Shown: in pieces, positions 46,077 through 55,743 of the stretch
Layout: each line of letters opens with the position of its first letter
Numbering within the stretch: the stretch's first letter is position 1
DNA from: Allostellaceae bacterium
GTDB lineage: Bacteria > Pseudomonadota > Alphaproteobacteria > ATCC43930 > CGMCC-115725
Direction of reading: 5' to 3'
Length of the DNA stretch: 64,000 nucleotides
NCBI GenBank assembly: GCA_025451725.1
Contig: JANWJX010000023.1
Location: 53,596-117,595, forward strand
Made by a program: the position numbers and the translations under genes
The notes under the pieces: generated by a model
The model's input: only the letters and a program-made list of their open reading frames with translations
What the model was told of the DNA's origin: nothing
The model's database searches: none

Positions 46077-46143
46077 ACCGCTGGACGATGCGGCCGCGGC
46101 ACCGCTGCGCTATCGTCTGCCTTCACGCTTTCGGGAGACAGCG

Positions 46144-47277
46144 ATGGGACCGTTATCGGGGTTTCGCATTGTCGAGTTCGCCGGCATTGGCCCGGCGCCG
46201 ATGTGCTGCATGCTGCTGGCCGATCTCGGCGCCGACGTCGTGCGCCTCGAGCGGCTGGAGCCGAGCGGCCTCGGCGTACAGTCGCCCGACAGGTTCAAGC
46301 TGCTGCATCGCTCCCGTCCCGCTATCGCCGTCGACCTCAAGCACAAGGACGGCGTCGCCCTCGCCTTGCGGCTTGTCGGCAAGGCCGATGCGCTGGTCGA
46401 AGGCTTCCGTCCCGGCGTGATGGAGCGGCTCGGTCTCGGACCGGAACCATGCCTCGCCTCCAACCCGCGCCTGGTCTATGGCCGCATGACCGGTTGGGGC
46501 CAGACCGGGCCGCTGGCGCCGACCGCGGGTCACGATCTCGACTACATCGCGCTGGCGGGCGTGCTGCATGCGGTCGGGCGTGCAGGCCAGAAACCGACGC
46601 CACCCTTGAACCTGGTCGGCGATTTCGGCGGCGGCGCGCTCTATCTTGCGATGGGGGTGCTGGCGGCGCTGCTCGAAGCGTCGCGCTCGGGCAAGGGCCA
46701 GATCGTCGATGCCGCGATGGCCGAAGGCGCCGCGTCGCTGCTGACGCCGTTCTTCGGCCTGCACGCCGCCGGCCAGATGACGCTCGAGCGCGGCGTCAAC
46801 ACGCTCGATTCCGGCGCGTTCTTCTATGAGACCTATGAATGCGCCGACGGCGAATTCATCGCGGTCGCCGCGATCGAACCTAAATTTTATGCCGAGCTGT
46901 TGCAGCGGCTCGAGCTCGACCCCGCGTCGCTGCCAAAACAGGGGGACCGCGGGCGCTGGCCCGAGGGCAAGGCGACGCTCGCCGCCAAGTTCAAGACCAA
47001 ACGCCGCGACGAATGGCTGAGCCTGTTCGAGGGCGGCGATGCTTGTGTCGCGCCGGTTCTGTCACTGGAAGAGGCGCCGCGCCATCCGCATGCGGTCGCG
47101 CGCCACAGTTTCGTCGAGATTGAGGGCGTGACGCAGCCCGTGCCGGCGCCACGCTTCAGCCGCACCCAAAATGCCACGCCGACCGCGCCGAAGCCGCCCG
47201 ACGCCGATGCGCTGCGCGGCTGGGGACTGAGCGCCGACGAAATCGCGACGCTGCGCACAGCGAAGATTGTCGGCTGA
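46144..47277 (+). CDS. alpha-methylacyl-CoA racemase-like CaiB/BaiF CoA transferase
   Basis: 377-residue family III CoA-transferase fold. The racemase residues are in place: His130 in GHDLDYIAL and Asp160 in LVGDFGGGA, matching His126 and Asp156 of the mycobacterial racemase MCR, plus IEPKFYAEL for the glutamate. Racemisation of 2-methylacyl-CoA (breakdown of branched or isoprenoid chains) is therefore more likely than CoA transfer. GGGAG lies 6 nt before the ATG. It stands alone on the plus strand, and its stop touches the stop of the convergent MFS gene. Confidence 0.88.
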   Translation: MGPLSGFRIVEFAGIGPAPMCCMLLADLGADVVRLERLEPSGLGVQSPDRFKLLHRSRPAIAVDLKHKDGVALALRLVGKADALVEGFRPGVMERLGLGPEPCLASNPRLVYGRMTGWGQTGPLAPTAGHDLDYIALAGVLHAVGRAGQKPTPPLNLVGDFGGGALYLAMGVLAALLEASRSGKGQIVDAAMAEGAASLLTPFFGLHAAGQMTLERGVNTLDSGAFFYETYECADGEFIAVAAIEPKFYAELLQRLELDPASLPKQGDRGRWPEGKATLAAKFKTKRRDEWLSLFEGGDACVAPVLSLEEAPRHPHAVARHSFVEIEGVTQPVPAPRFSRTQNATPTAPKPPDADALRGWGLSADEIATLRTAKIVG

Positions 47278-48699
47278 TTACTCGCCGGCGGGTGCGTCGA
47301 GCGGACGTGAGCGGTGGCCGCTGACCTCGGATCCCGCATAGGGCGAGAGGTTGAAGAAAAATGCAAGGCAGCTCACCGCGATCAGCGCGACGACGACGAA
47401 AGCAGGCGCAAAGTCCGCCGAATTCAGCGCGCCCCCGCCGCTGAAGATTTGTGTCAGGTGCAGCATGAGCGCGCCGGTGCCGACGCCGATGCTCATCGCC
47501 AGCTGCTGTCCCATGCTTTGGAGCGAGGTCGCGCGGCTCATGCGCGCCACTGGCACGTCGGCATAGGCCAGCGTGTTGAGGCTGGTGAATTGCAACGAGC
47601 GGAAAAATCCGCCCATCAGCAGCACCGAGAAAATCACGATATGCGGCGTCCATGGCCGGAAGAACGCGAGGCCCAACAGGAACGAGCTGGCGATCACGGC
47701 ATTGCATATCAGCACCCTGCGGAAACCGAAGGTGCGGATGATCGGCCCCGCCGTGGTCTTCATCAGCATCGCGCCCATCGCACCGGCAAAGCTCAACAGA
47801 CCCGAGTTGAGCGCCGTCATGCCGAAACCGAGCTGGAACAATAGCGGCGTCAGGAACGGCATCGCGCCGACACCGATGCGAAAGAAGCTGCCGCCGAACA
47901 CGCCGACGAAATAGGTCGGGATGCGGAACAGGGTCAGATCGACCAGTGGGCTGGCGGTGCGGCGCGCGTGAATCCAGTAAAGCGCGAGCAGGATCGCGCC
48001 GCCGATCAAGAGCGATATCGTCACCGTGATCGAGACGGCGCCGCGCCCCGCGGTAACGAAGCCGAACACCATGCCGGCGAGGCCGAGGCCGCTCAGGATG
48101 AAGCCGCTGACATCGAGCCGCGGCCGCTCGGGCTCGCGGATATCGTCGATGAAGATCGACGCGAGCACGATGCCGAGAATGCCGATCGGGATGTTGATGA
48201 AAAAAATCCAGCGCCACGAGAAATAGGTGACGATGAAGCCGCCGAGCACTGGCCCCGTCACCGGGCCGATCAGAGCCGGCACCGTCAGGTAGGTCATTGC
48301 CCGCACCAGGTCGGATTTCGGCACCGCGCGCATCATCACGAGGCGGCCGACCGGCACCATCATCGCGCCGCCCATGCCTTGGAGGATGCGCGCCGCGACC
48401 AGTTGCAAGAGCGAGTGAGAAAAACCGCAACCGATCGAGCCGAGCGTGAAGATCACGATGGCGGTGCGGAACACGGTGCGGGCGCCGAACCGGTCGGCGA
48501 ACCAACCGCTTGCCGGAATGAACACGGCGACGCTCAGAAGATAGGCGGTGATCGCGAGATTGAGGCGGACGGGATCTTCCGCCATCGCCCGGGCGATGGT
48601 CGGCAACGCCGTCGAGATGATCGTCGAATCCAGATTCTCCATGAACAGCGCGCAAGCGACGATCATCGGAATCAGGAACTGGCGCGGCGGACGGGGCAT
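47278..48699 (-). CDS. DHA2 (EmrB/QacA) family MFS transporter
   Basis: Second DHA2 drug:proton antiporter of the window, 473 residues and about 13-14 helices. Motifs: ENLDSTIISTALPTIARAM in helix 1, GWFADRFGARTVF (motif A) in loop 2-3, and GPVTGPVLGGFIV (motif C) in helix 5. It has the same architecture as the pump at 21163-22704 but is clearly diverged. No regulator or EmrA partner lies beside it. Substrate unknown. Confidence 0.9.
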   Translation of the reverse strand: MPRPPRQFLIPMIVACALFMENLDSTIISTALPTIARAMAEDPVRLNLAITAYLLSVAVFIPASGWFADRFGARTVFRTAIVIFTLGSIGCGFSHSLLQLVAARILQGMGGAMMVPVGRLVMMRAVPKSDLVRAMTYLTVPALIGPVTGPVLGGFIVTYFSWRWIFFINIPIGILGIVLASIFIDDIREPERPRLDVSGFILSGLGLAGMVFGFVTAGRGAVSITVTISLLIGGAILLALYWIHARRTASPLVDLTLFRIPTYFVGVFGGSFFRIGVGAMPFLTPLLFQLGFGMTALNSGLLSFAGAMGAMLMKTTAGPIIRTFGFRRVLICNAVIASSFLLGLAFFRPWTPHIVIFSVLLMGGFFRSLQFTSLNTLAYADVPVARMSRATSLQSMGQQLAMSIGVGTGALMLHLTQIFSGGGALNSADFAPAFVVVALIAVSCLAFFFNLSPYAGSEVSGHRSRPLDAPAGE

Positions 48700-48787
48700 C
48701 GATGATTTTGTTCTTGGCGGCGGGCGAAACTGAAGCCGTCAATCTAACACACATCGTCCCGACGGATTTGCGTTGTGGCGATTCGTG

Positions 48788-51118
48788 TTATGCGTTTCGG
48801 CGCGTCCTTGCCTCGCGGATCGCGCGCCAGATGCGGTGCGACGTCGCGGGCGTCGCGATGTGCTCGATCCCTAATTCGGCGAGCGCGTCGCACACGGCAT
48901 TGATCGTCGCAGCAGGCGCCGGCGTGGTGCCGCTTTCTCCGCCACCTTTGACGCGCAACGGATTGCCGATGGTCGGGTCCTCGGTCAACTCGACATCGAA
49001 GCTCGGTAGGCTGTCGGCGCGCGGCACGGCATAGTCCATGAAAGAACCGGCGACGACCTGCCCGCTGGTCTCGTCGAACGGCGTGTCTTCCGACAGCGCC
49101 TGGCCGACGCCTTGCGCGATGCCGCCATGCACCTGCCCGTCGACGATCATCGGATTGATCGGCTGGCCGACATCGTCGACCGACGCGTAACGCTCGACCG
49201 AGACCGCGCCGGTGTCGGGATCGATCTCGACCTCGCACACCGCGGCGCCCGTGGGATGCGCCGGGATGCGCTGATTGATCTCGGCCTCCTCGCGCAAACC
49301 GGATTCCGTGAGCTGCGCGACCTCGAACAAATCGAGCGCGCGGTTGGTGCCACGCTCGCGCAGAATGCCGTCGGCGAATTCGATCTTGTCGAGGCTAGTA
49401 TTGAAATGCTCGGCGGCGACGGCGCGCGCCCGCGCCACGATCTTGCCGCACGCCTCGACCAGCAGCGTACCAGCGAGCCGCATCGATCGGTCGGAATGCG
49501 AGCCGCCGCCGACATCGATCAGGCGCGTGTCGCCTTCGCCGAACGCCACCGTCTCGAACGGCACGCCGAGCCGGTCGGCGACCACCTGGGCAAAGCTGGT
49601 TTCGTGTCCCTGCCCGCTCGATTGCGTGCCGGCGACGGCGTCGACCCGCCGCGTTTCCTTGCGCACCGTGACGATGACTTTCTCGCGCGGCGCGCCGACC
49701 GGCGCCTCGACATAGTTGGCGAGACCGATGCCGCGCAGCCTGCCGCGCGCGCGGCTTTGCTCCTTACGCCGCGCGAACCCGTCCCAGTCGGCCAGGCGCA
49801 GCGCCGCGTTCATGTTGCCGATGAAATCGCCGCTGTCGAAGGTCATGCCGGTCAGCGTCTTATACGGAAGCTCGTCCTTGCGGATCAGGTTACGCCGCCG
49901 GATTTCGATGCGGTCGATGCCGAGCCGCCGCGCGGCGACGTCGAGCATTCGCTCCATCGTCATCATCGCCTCGGGCCGGCCGGCGCCGCGATAAGGCGCG
50001 ACCGGCGTGGTGTTGCTGACGATTCCGATGACGCGCTGAAACAGGACCGGCACGCGATAGATGCTGGGCGAGACGCGCGGGCTGTTCGACGACGCGGCGT
50101 AGGAAATGCCGGTGGCGCCGTTATTGGCGATGATGGTCAGCCGCATGCCGAGCAGCTTGCCGTCGCGTGCAAAGCCGACGGCGGCGCGGATGGTGAGATC
50201 GCGGCCCTGATGGTCGGTGAGGAACCCCTCGCTGCGGTCGGCGCGCCAGTGCACCGCGCGGCCGATGCGGCGCGCCGCCCAGGCGGTCAGAAACAATTCG
50301 GGATGCGGCAAGGTGCGCGAGCCGAAGCCGCCACCGACATCGGGGCAGATCAATTCGACCTTTTCGGGCGGAACGCCGAGGCATTCGGCCAGCATAGTGC
50401 GCTGGCGCACCGCACCCTGGCTGCCGGCGACGACGTGATACATGCCGGCCGTCGGATCGAACGACGCGAACACTGCGCGCGGCTCCATGTGGCACGACAC
50501 GATGCGCTGGTTGACGAATTCGTGCTCGACGACGAGATGCGCGCCGGCCAAGGCGCGGTCGGTTGCGTCGCCGTCGCCTTGCGTGAATTCGTAGGCGATG
50601 TTGCCCGGCGCCTCCGGCCATATTTCGGGCGCGCCCGCCGCCATTGCCTGCGGGATCGAGACCAAAGCCGGCAGCGGCGCGTAGTCCACCGCGATCGCCT
50701 CGGCCGCGTCGCGCGCCTGTGCCATCGTGTCGGCGACGACGAACGCCACCGGCTCGCCGACATAGCGCACCTTGTCCTCCGCCAGCACCGGCTGCGGCGT
50801 CGAAAACGGCGGCCCACCATCGGGGCGGCAGAACGCCGGCCGCGATGGATTGACCGGATCGACCGGCGCGGGCGTGTGCTGAATCGGCTTTCCGCCGTCA
50901 GCGCGATAGTCGGCGGCGACGAGCACCGCGCGCACGCCCGTCATGCGCCGCGCGGCCGCAATGTCGATGCCGCGCAATTCGGCGTGCGCATGGGGCGAGC
51001 GCAGGACATAGGCCCAGGCCGCGTCGCGCGGCGCGAGATCGTCGGTGTAGCGGCCCTTGCCGCTGAGGAGGCGCGCATCCTCGACGCGCAACATCGGCTT
51101 GCCGATATAGGAGGTCAT
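48788..51118 (-). CDS. CoxL-like (form II) molybdopterin-binding hydroxylase large subunit, orphan
   Basis: Xanthine oxidase-family large subunit, 776 residues, cytoplasmic (no Tat signal). Motifs: DVGGGFGSRTLPHPE for cofactor binding, VAPYRGAGRPEA in the active-site loop, and the C-terminal KGGGESGTTPAP with the catalytic glutamate. The loop is the form II type (AYRGAGR), not the AYxCSFR of true CO dehydrogenase, so CO oxidation is unlikely; aldehyde or purine-like substrates fit better. The FAD (CoxM) and [2Fe-2S] (CoxS) genes are not adjacent. Its ATG overlaps the stop of the pseudouridine synthase gene by 4 nt. Confidence 0.88.
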   Translation of the reverse strand: MTSYIGKPMLRVEDARLLSGKGRYTDDLAPRDAAWAYVLRSPHAHAELRGIDIAAARRMTGVRAVLVAADYRADGGKPIQHTPAPVDPVNPSRPAFCRPDGGPPFSTPQPVLAEDKVRYVGEPVAFVVADTMAQARDAAEAIAVDYAPLPALVSIPQAMAAGAPEIWPEAPGNIAYEFTQGDGDATDRALAGAHLVVEHEFVNQRIVSCHMEPRAVFASFDPTAGMYHVVAGSQGAVRQRTMLAECLGVPPEKVELICPDVGGGFGSRTLPHPELFLTAWAARRIGRAVHWRADRSEGFLTDHQGRDLTIRAAVGFARDGKLLGMRLTIIANNGATGISYAASSNSPRVSPSIYRVPVLFQRVIGIVSNTTPVAPYRGAGRPEAMMTMERMLDVAARRLGIDRIEIRRRNLIRKDELPYKTLTGMTFDSGDFIGNMNAALRLADWDGFARRKEQSRARGRLRGIGLANYVEAPVGAPREKVIVTVRKETRRVDAVAGTQSSGQGHETSFAQVVADRLGVPFETVAFGEGDTRLIDVGGGSHSDRSMRLAGTLLVEACGKIVARARAVAAEHFNTSLDKIEFADGILRERGTNRALDLFEVAQLTESGLREEAEINQRIPAHPTGAAVCEVEIDPDTGAVSVERYASVDDVGQPINPMIVDGQVHGGIAQGVGQALSEDTPFDETSGQVVAGSFMDYAVPRADSLPSFDVELTEDPTIGNPLRVKGGGESGTTPAPAATINAVCDALAELGIEHIATPATSHRIWRAIREARTRRNA

Positions 51119-52035
51119 GCGCGCAACCGGTCGAGAAGCTGTTTCATATCGTTGGGCAGCTCACTGGTGAAACGCAGGGCTTCGCCGGTCGCGGGGTGCT
51201 TGAACCCGAGCAGAAAGGCATGCAGCGCCTGGCGCGTAAAAATCTTCGGCCCCCGCTTGCGGCCATAGACGGGATCGCCGATCAGCGGAAAACCAAGCGC
51301 CGCAAGATGCACCCGGATTTGATGGGTGCGGCCGGTCGCGAGGCGGCACTCGATAAGCGACGCTGTGGTGCCGAATGCTTCGAGCCGGCGAAAGCGCGTC
51401 AGCGCCGCTTTGCCGCCGCGTGTCACCAGCGCCATTTTCTTACGATCGCGCGGATTGCGGCCGATCGCGCCTTCGATTTCACCCGACGTCGGCGGCACGC
51501 CCCACACCACGGCGCGATAAGCACGCTCGATGCGATGCGCTGCGAAATCGTCGGTCAGCGCGCGATGCGCGAGGTCCGTCTTGGCGACGACCATCAAGCC
51601 GCTCGTATCCTTGTCGATGCGGTGGACGATGCCGGGTCGCTTCACGCCGCCGATGCCGGCCAGCGTGTCACCGCAATGCGCGATCAGCGCATTGACCAGC
51701 GTGCGATCGGGATTGCCGGGCGCGGGATGCACCACGAGCCCCGCCGGCTTGTCGATCACCAGAAGATGCTCGTCCTCATAGGGGATGACGAGATCCATCG
51801 CCTGCGCTTCCGGCTTGTCGGGCTCCGGTTCGGGCAGAACGATGATGAAATGCTGACCAGGGTGCGTCTTGGCGGCAGGATCGGTAGTCGCCGCGCCGGC
51901 GAGACTCACGTGCCCAGCTTCGATCAGCCGCTTCATCTGGGTGCGCGACAGCGGTGAGAGCGCGCGGGCGAGAAACCGGTCGAGTCGCTCGCCGTCCTCG
52001 CCACCAGTTACGATTATGTCGCGCGTTTCAGCCAT
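51115..52035 (-). CDS. rluD: RluA/RluD family ribosomal RNA pseudouridine synthase
   Basis: 306-residue enzyme converting uridine to pseudouridine, most likely in helix 69 of 23S rRNA if it is RluD. It has an N-terminal S4 domain (ERLDRFLARALSPLSRTQMKRLIEAGHV) and a catalytic domain with the active aspartate in VHRIDKDTSGLMVVAKT near residue 140, then RTHQIRVHLAALGFPLIGDP. The start lies only 26 nt from the divergent start at 52062. The symbol is by family likeness; RluC/RluA-type targets are possible. Confidence 0.9.
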   Translation of the reverse strand: MAETRDIIVTGGEDGERLDRFLARALSPLSRTQMKRLIEAGHVSLAGAATTDPAAKTHPGQHFIIVLPEPEPDKPEAQAMDLVIPYEDEHLLVIDKPAGLVVHPAPGNPDRTLVNALIAHCGDTLAGIGGVKRPGIVHRIDKDTSGLMVVAKTDLAHRALTDDFAAHRIERAYRAVVWGVPPTSGEIEGAIGRNPRDRKKMALVTRGGKAALTRFRRLEAFGTTASLIECRLATGRTHQIRVHLAALGFPLIGDPVYGRKRGPKIFTRQALHAFLLGFKHPATGEALRFTSELPNDMKQLLDRLRA

Positions 52036-52061
52036 GCTAGTTGTATGAAGTAGAGCAAACC

Positions 52062-52370
52062 ATGCGCGCGTTGAAGATATTAGTCTATGTCATGGGCGTG
52101 ATGCTGGTCGTCGGCACTCTCGTGCTTGCCGGCACCATCATCTATCGCGTCAAGCACCGGCCGGCGGAAGCAACGGCGGCCATTCCCGCCGTCATTCCGC
52201 CAAACGGCATGCCGCGCAACGTGAAATTGCCCGCGGGCGCGAAGGTGATCGCGACGCAAAGCGACGGCGACCGCGTCATGCTGCGCCTGATGCTGGCCGA
52301 TGGCGGCGAACAACTCATGCTGGTGGACTGGAAGACCGGCGCGGTGCTGTCGAGCCTCAATCTAAAATAG
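52062..52370 (+). CDS. small membrane-anchored protein (DUF6476-like)
   Basis: 102-residue protein with one N-terminal helix (about residues 5-27, VYVMGVMLVVGTLVLAGTIIY) and a likely periplasmic beta-rich domain (PAGAKVIATQSDGDRVMLRLMLADGGEQLMLVDWKTGAV). It resembles a small family conserved in Rhizobiales next to rluD, often called DUF6476; the name is from memory and not checked. The ATG at 52062 is preferred to an in-frame TTG upstream. The 3' end overlaps folK by 14 nt in convergent orientation. Function unknown. Confidence 0.75.
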   Translation: MRALKILVYVMGVMLVVGTLVLAGTIIYRVKHRPAEATAAIPAVIPPNGMPRNVKLPAGAKVIATQSDGDRVMLRLMLADGGEQLMLVDWKTGAVLSSLNLK

Positions 52371-52854
52371 GCTCGGCGACCTGATCCTTCGGCAGCATCG
52401 CGATCAGGCGCTTGACGCTTTCGCCGGTGATCGGATGACGCCAACGCGGCGCCACCTCGCGCAGCGGCAACAGCACGAAGGCGCGCTGGGTCATACGCGG
52501 GTGCGGCAGGATCGGCTCGCCGTCGCCGCCCGCCCGCACCTTGCCGTCATAGGCCAGAAGATCGATGTCGAGCGAGCGAGCGCCGTTGACCTCGCGCCGT
52601 TCGCGGCCGAACTCGGCCTCGATCTTATGCAATAGCGCCAACAGATCGCGCGGCGGCAGTTTGGTCCTGACCGCGATCACCTCATTGGCGAACCAAGGTT
52701 GATCTGAAACCGGCACCGGCGCCGTGCGGTAGAGCCGCGAGCGCTTGATGATTTTCACGCCCGCCTGGTCGAGCGCCTCTATGGCGGCGGAAATCGTCGC
52801 GTCGGGCGGACCCGCTTTGCTGGGTAGATTGCCGCCGAGGCCGAGCAAAATCAT
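52357..52854 (-). CDS. folK: 2-amino-4-hydroxy-6-hydroxymethyldihydropteridine diphosphokinase
   Basis: Pyrophosphokinase of folate synthesis, transferring diphosphate from ATP to the pterin before DHPS. The 165-residue product has the N-terminal LGLGGNLPSKAG, SRLYRTAPVPVSDQPWFANEV, the acidic signature GARSLDIDLLAYDG with the two metal aspartates (near residue 96), and PHPRMTQRAFVLLPLREVAP. It is not next to folP or folB here. It is convergent with the small membrane protein gene and divergent from the NYN gene. Confidence 0.95.
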   Translation of the reverse strand: MILLGLGGNLPSKAGPPDATISAAIEALDQAGVKIIKRSRLYRTAPVPVSDQPWFANEVIAVRTKLPPRDLLALLHKIEAEFGRERREVNGARSLDIDLLAYDGKVRAGGDGEPILPHPRMTQRAFVLLPLREVAPRWRHPITGESVKRLIAMLPKDQVAEPILD

Positions 52855-52910
52855 GGCAGCCTCGCGGCGCGCAGTGCTATGTTCATGTCATTCACAATGG
52901 AGCGGATGCG

Positions 52911-53483
52911 ATGATGTTTTATCCGCAAGAAAAGATTGCTCTCTTTATCGATGGCGCAAATCTATATGCCGCGGCGCGGGCCCTGCAATTCGATATCGAT
53001 TATAAGCGCCTGTTGGAATTGTTCGGCTCGCAAGGTCAATTGATCCGTGCCTTCTATTATACTGCGCTGCTCGAGGATCAGGAATATTCGCCGCTGCGCC
53101 CCCTGGTCGATTGGCTGGACTATAACGGCTACACGATGGTGACCAAGCCGACCAAGGAATTTACCGACGCGATGGGCCGCCGCAAGATCAAAGGCAACAT
53201 GGATATCGAGCTCGCCATCGACGTCATGGAGATGGCCCAATATCTCGACCATATCGTGCTGTTCTCCGGGGACGGCGATTTCCGCCGCCTGGTCGAAGCG
53301 GTGCAGCGCAAGGGCGTGCGCGTCACTGTCGTTTCGACCATCCGCTCGGCGCCGCCGATGGTCGCCGACGAATTGCGCCGGCAGGCCGATGTGTTCGTCG
53401 ACCTAGTCGATCTCCGCGCGCAGATCGAGCGGCCGCACCACCACGATCCGGCCCGCATGTCCGCGATGCATGGCCACGAGTGA
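52911..53483 (+). CDS. NYN domain protein (LabA/DUF88 family, putative RNase)
   Basis: 190-residue PIN-like NYN nuclease domain. Acidic residues of the fold are seen in ALFIDGANLYAAA, KGNMDIELAIDVM and LFSGDGDFRRLVEAVQRKG, so metal-dependent RNA cleavage is likely, as inferred for the family. The C-terminal tail is His-rich (ERPHHHDPARMSAMHGHE). GGAG lies 8 nt before the first of two adjacent ATGs. It overlaps the uracil-DNA glycosylase start by 14 nt, so the two are co-translated. Confidence 0.9.
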   Translation: MMFYPQEKIALFIDGANLYAAARALQFDIDYKRLLELFGSQGQLIRAFYYTALLEDQEYSPLRPLVDWLDYNGYTMVTKPTKEFTDAMGRRKIKGNMDIELAIDVMEMAQYLDHIVLFSGDGDFRRLVEAVQRKGVRVTVVSTIRSAPPMVADELRRQADVFVDLVDLRAQIERPHHHDPARMSAMHGHE

Positions 53484-54114
53484 GGCAGCGCGCGAGCCGG
53501 ATCGCGACTGCCCGCTCTGCCCGCGCCTCGTCGATTTCCGCCTCAAACAGCGCGCTGCGTTTCCCGACTGGCATAACGCGCCGGTGCCGAGCTTCGGCGA
53601 CGCGTCAGGCCGATTGTTGATCGTCGGCCTGGCGCCGGGCCTGCGCGGCGCCAACCGCACCGGCAGGCCGTTCACGGGCGACTATGCCGGCAACCTGCTC
53701 TATCAGACGCTGCTCAAATTCGGCTTCGCGCGCGGCGATTATTGCGAGCGACCCGACGATGGGCTGACGCTGGTCAATTGCCGCATTGCCAACGCGGTAC
53801 GCTGCGTACCGCCCGCGAACAAGCCCGAGCCGAGCGAAATCAAGACCTGTCATACATTCCTGGTCGCCGAGATCGCGGCGATGACAAATTTGCGCGCGGT
53901 GCTGGCGCTCGGCAAGATCGCGCACGACGCCACGGTGCGCGCGCTCGGCGGGCGGATCGCCGGCAATGTTTTCGCTCACGGTGCGGTGCACGATTTCGGC
54001 GCGGTCGCACTCGCGGATTCCTATCACTGCTCGCGCTACAACACGAACACGGGTCGGCTTACCACAGAGATGTTCGAAAGCGTGATTGGCGGGATTCGCG
54101 CGCGGCTCGGCTAA
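53470..54114 (+). CDS. family 5 uracil-DNA glycosylase (UDGb)
   Basis: 214-residue base-excision repair enzyme with an Fe-S cluster. The N-terminal CPLCPRLVDFR supplies two cluster cysteines, and further ones lie in LVNCRIANAVRC and IKTC. Motif GLAPGLRGANRTGRPFTGDYAG has the family 5 pattern (Ala instead of the catalytic Asp of family 4). HCSRYNTNTGRLTTEMF matches the late motif, with HCS in place of HPS or HVS. Removes uracil and probably other deaminated bases. Overlaps the NYN gene by 14 nt; the stop overlaps the convergent kinase stop by 4 nt. Confidence 0.9.
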   Translation: MATSEAAREPDRDCPLCPRLVDFRLKQRAAFPDWHNAPVPSFGDASGRLLIVGLAPGLRGANRTGRPFTGDYAGNLLYQTLLKFGFARGDYCERPDDGLTLVNCRIANAVRCVPPANKPEPSEIKTCHTFLVAEIAAMTNLRAVLALGKIAHDATVRALGGRIAGNVFAHGAVHDFGAVALADSYHCSRYNTNTGRLTTEMFESVIGGIRARLG

Positions 54115-55676
54115 CCTTCGAGAACTTCACGAATTTTGCGCGCCAATTCGGTACGGCGGTAGGGTTTGCTCAGGAGGTGCAACCCTTGCAGCGCATTGCC
54201 GTTGCCGCTGAGACGTGTCTCTGGAAAGCCTGAAGTCAGCAGCACCCTAAGGGCCGGGTAACGCGAGATCGCCATCTGCGCCAGGTCGATGCCGCTGAGC
54301 TGACCGGGCATCACCACGTCGCTGAACAACAGATCAAACGATTCCCGCGCGAGAATCTCCAGTGCCGCCGCCGCGCCGTCGGCCTCGGTTACCTTGTAGC
54401 CCAACTCGGTCAACTGGCGATGCACCACTTTGCGCATCGCGGCATTGTCTTCTACCAAGAGGACACTCTCGGTGCCGCCGAGCGCAGGGGAGATGACGCG
54501 GGTGCTGTCGCTCTCCGACTCATCGCCGTGCTCCCGCGGCAGATATAGGCGGAACGTGGTGCCGACCGACGCCTCGCTATAGACATTGATGTGCCCGCCC
54601 GATTGCTTGACGAAGCCGAACACCATCGAGAGGCCGAGCCCCGTGCCCTTTCCCGGGTCCTTGGTGGTGAAGAACGGTTCGAAGATGCGCGCCAGCACCT
54701 CGGGCGGAATCCCGGTGCCGGTATCGCTGACCTCGATCATGGCGTAGTCGCCGGGCGTTACCTCGGGGTGTATCGAGGCGTAGTCCTCGTCGAGCGTGCG
54801 ATTGCCGGTGCGGATCGTGAGCCGGCCGCCCGTCGGCATGGCATCGCGCGCGTTGGTCGCAAGATTGACCAGGCTGGCCTCGAGTTGCGCGGGATCGATA
54901 TCGACCGGCCATACATCGGGCGACAGATCCGTGACGACGGGGGTCTGCTCGCCCAGAGTCCGCGACAAGATCGCGACCATGTTTCCGATCAATTCGTTGA
55001 CGGCCACGCGCTGCGGCTTCAATTGTTGGCGTCGCGCGAAAGCGAGGAGGCGCTTGATAAGATCGGCGCCGAGCAGCGAGGCTTCGATCGCGCCCGCAAC
55101 GAGTTCGTCATCCTCGCGGTTGAGCCGGCCGCCCATACGCAGCATGTCGAGACTGCCGATCACCACGCCAAGAATGTTGTTGAAATCGTGCGCCATGCCG
55201 CCGGTAAGTTGACCGATCGCGTCCATGCGCTGCGCCAAACGTAGACGCTCCTCGACCGCCTTGCGTTCAGTAACGTCGCGGCCGATGAAAAAATGACGTT
55301 GCTCCGGCTCGGACCAGACGCCGGTCCACACCAGCGGCACGACATGCCCGTCGCGATTGACATATCGGCATTCGAAATTACGAATCTCGCCGCCCCGCCG
55401 CGCCCGGCGCATTTCCTCGCGCGTGTTGTCGAGATCCTCGGGGTAAAGAAATTCACGCGCGCTGTGGCCCGACATCTCCGTCGGGTCGTAGCCAAGAATG
55501 GCTTTGGCGCTAGGGCTGATGCGCGTCAGCGTGCCGCGCTTGTCGCAAATCAGGATCAGGTCGAGCGAGGTATCGAATATGCGCTGATTCAGCGCGTCAA
55601 TGTGCGCCTGCACGCGCTCGCCAACCCAAGGCGATTTCGGGTGAGCGTCTTCCGGATGTTGCTGGTCTTCCGGCAT
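54111..55676 (-). CDS. PAS-containing hybrid histidine kinase with C-terminal receiver
   Basis: 521-residue cytoplasmic sensor. A PAS domain (about 31-140, [24 protein letters not shown]) is followed by a HisKA domain with phospho-His163 in [14 protein letters not shown], an ATPase domain with [26 protein letters not shown] and [15 protein letters not shown], and a receiver domain (about 400-519) with the phospho-acceptor Asp in [10 protein letters not shown]. No membrane segment. The start [10 protein letters not shown] is chosen by domain fit. Unusually for this region, no response regulator with an output domain is adjacent, so the target is unknown. Confidence 0.92.
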   Translation of the reverse strand: MPEDQQHPEDAHPKSPWVGERVQAHIDALNQRIFDTSLDLILICDKRGTLTRISPSAKAILGYDPTEMSGHSAREFLYPEDLDNTREEMRRARRGGEIRNFECRYVNRDGHVVPLVWTGVWSEPEQRHFFIGRDVTERKAVEERLRLAQRMDAIGQLTGGMAHDFNNILGVVIGSLDMLRMGGRLNREDDELVAGAIEASLLGADLIKRLLAFARRQQLKPQRVAVNELIGNMVAILSRTLGEQTPVVTDLSPDVWPVDIDPAQLEASLVNLATNARDAMPTGGRLTIRTGNRTLDEDYASIHPEVTPGDYAMIEVSDTGTGIPPEVLARIFEPFFTTKDPGKGTGLGLSMVFGFVKQSGGHINVYSEASVGTTFRLYLPREHGDESESDSTRVISPALGGTESVLLVEDNAAMRKVVHRQLTELGYKVTEADGAAAALEILARESFDLLFSDVVMPGQLSGIDLAQMAISRYPALRVLLTSGFPETRLSGNGNALQGLHLLSKPYRRTELARKIREVLEG

Positions 55677-55743
55677 TTGCCCTTTCCTGCCGCCGACATG
55701 ATCCAACCGAGACCGGGTGGTGGCAACTGGAAATTGCGATACG

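Noticed and set aside
48788..51118. Carbon monoxide dehydrogenase large subunit
   Set aside because: The active-site loop is PYRGAGR (form II), not the AYxCSFR that marks true CO dehydrogenase, and no coxM/coxS genes are beside it.
52041..52061. TTG start seven codons upstream of the DUF6476-like gene
   Set aside because: It would begin 6 nt from the divergent rluD-type start. The ATG at 52062 leads directly into the membrane helix as expected.
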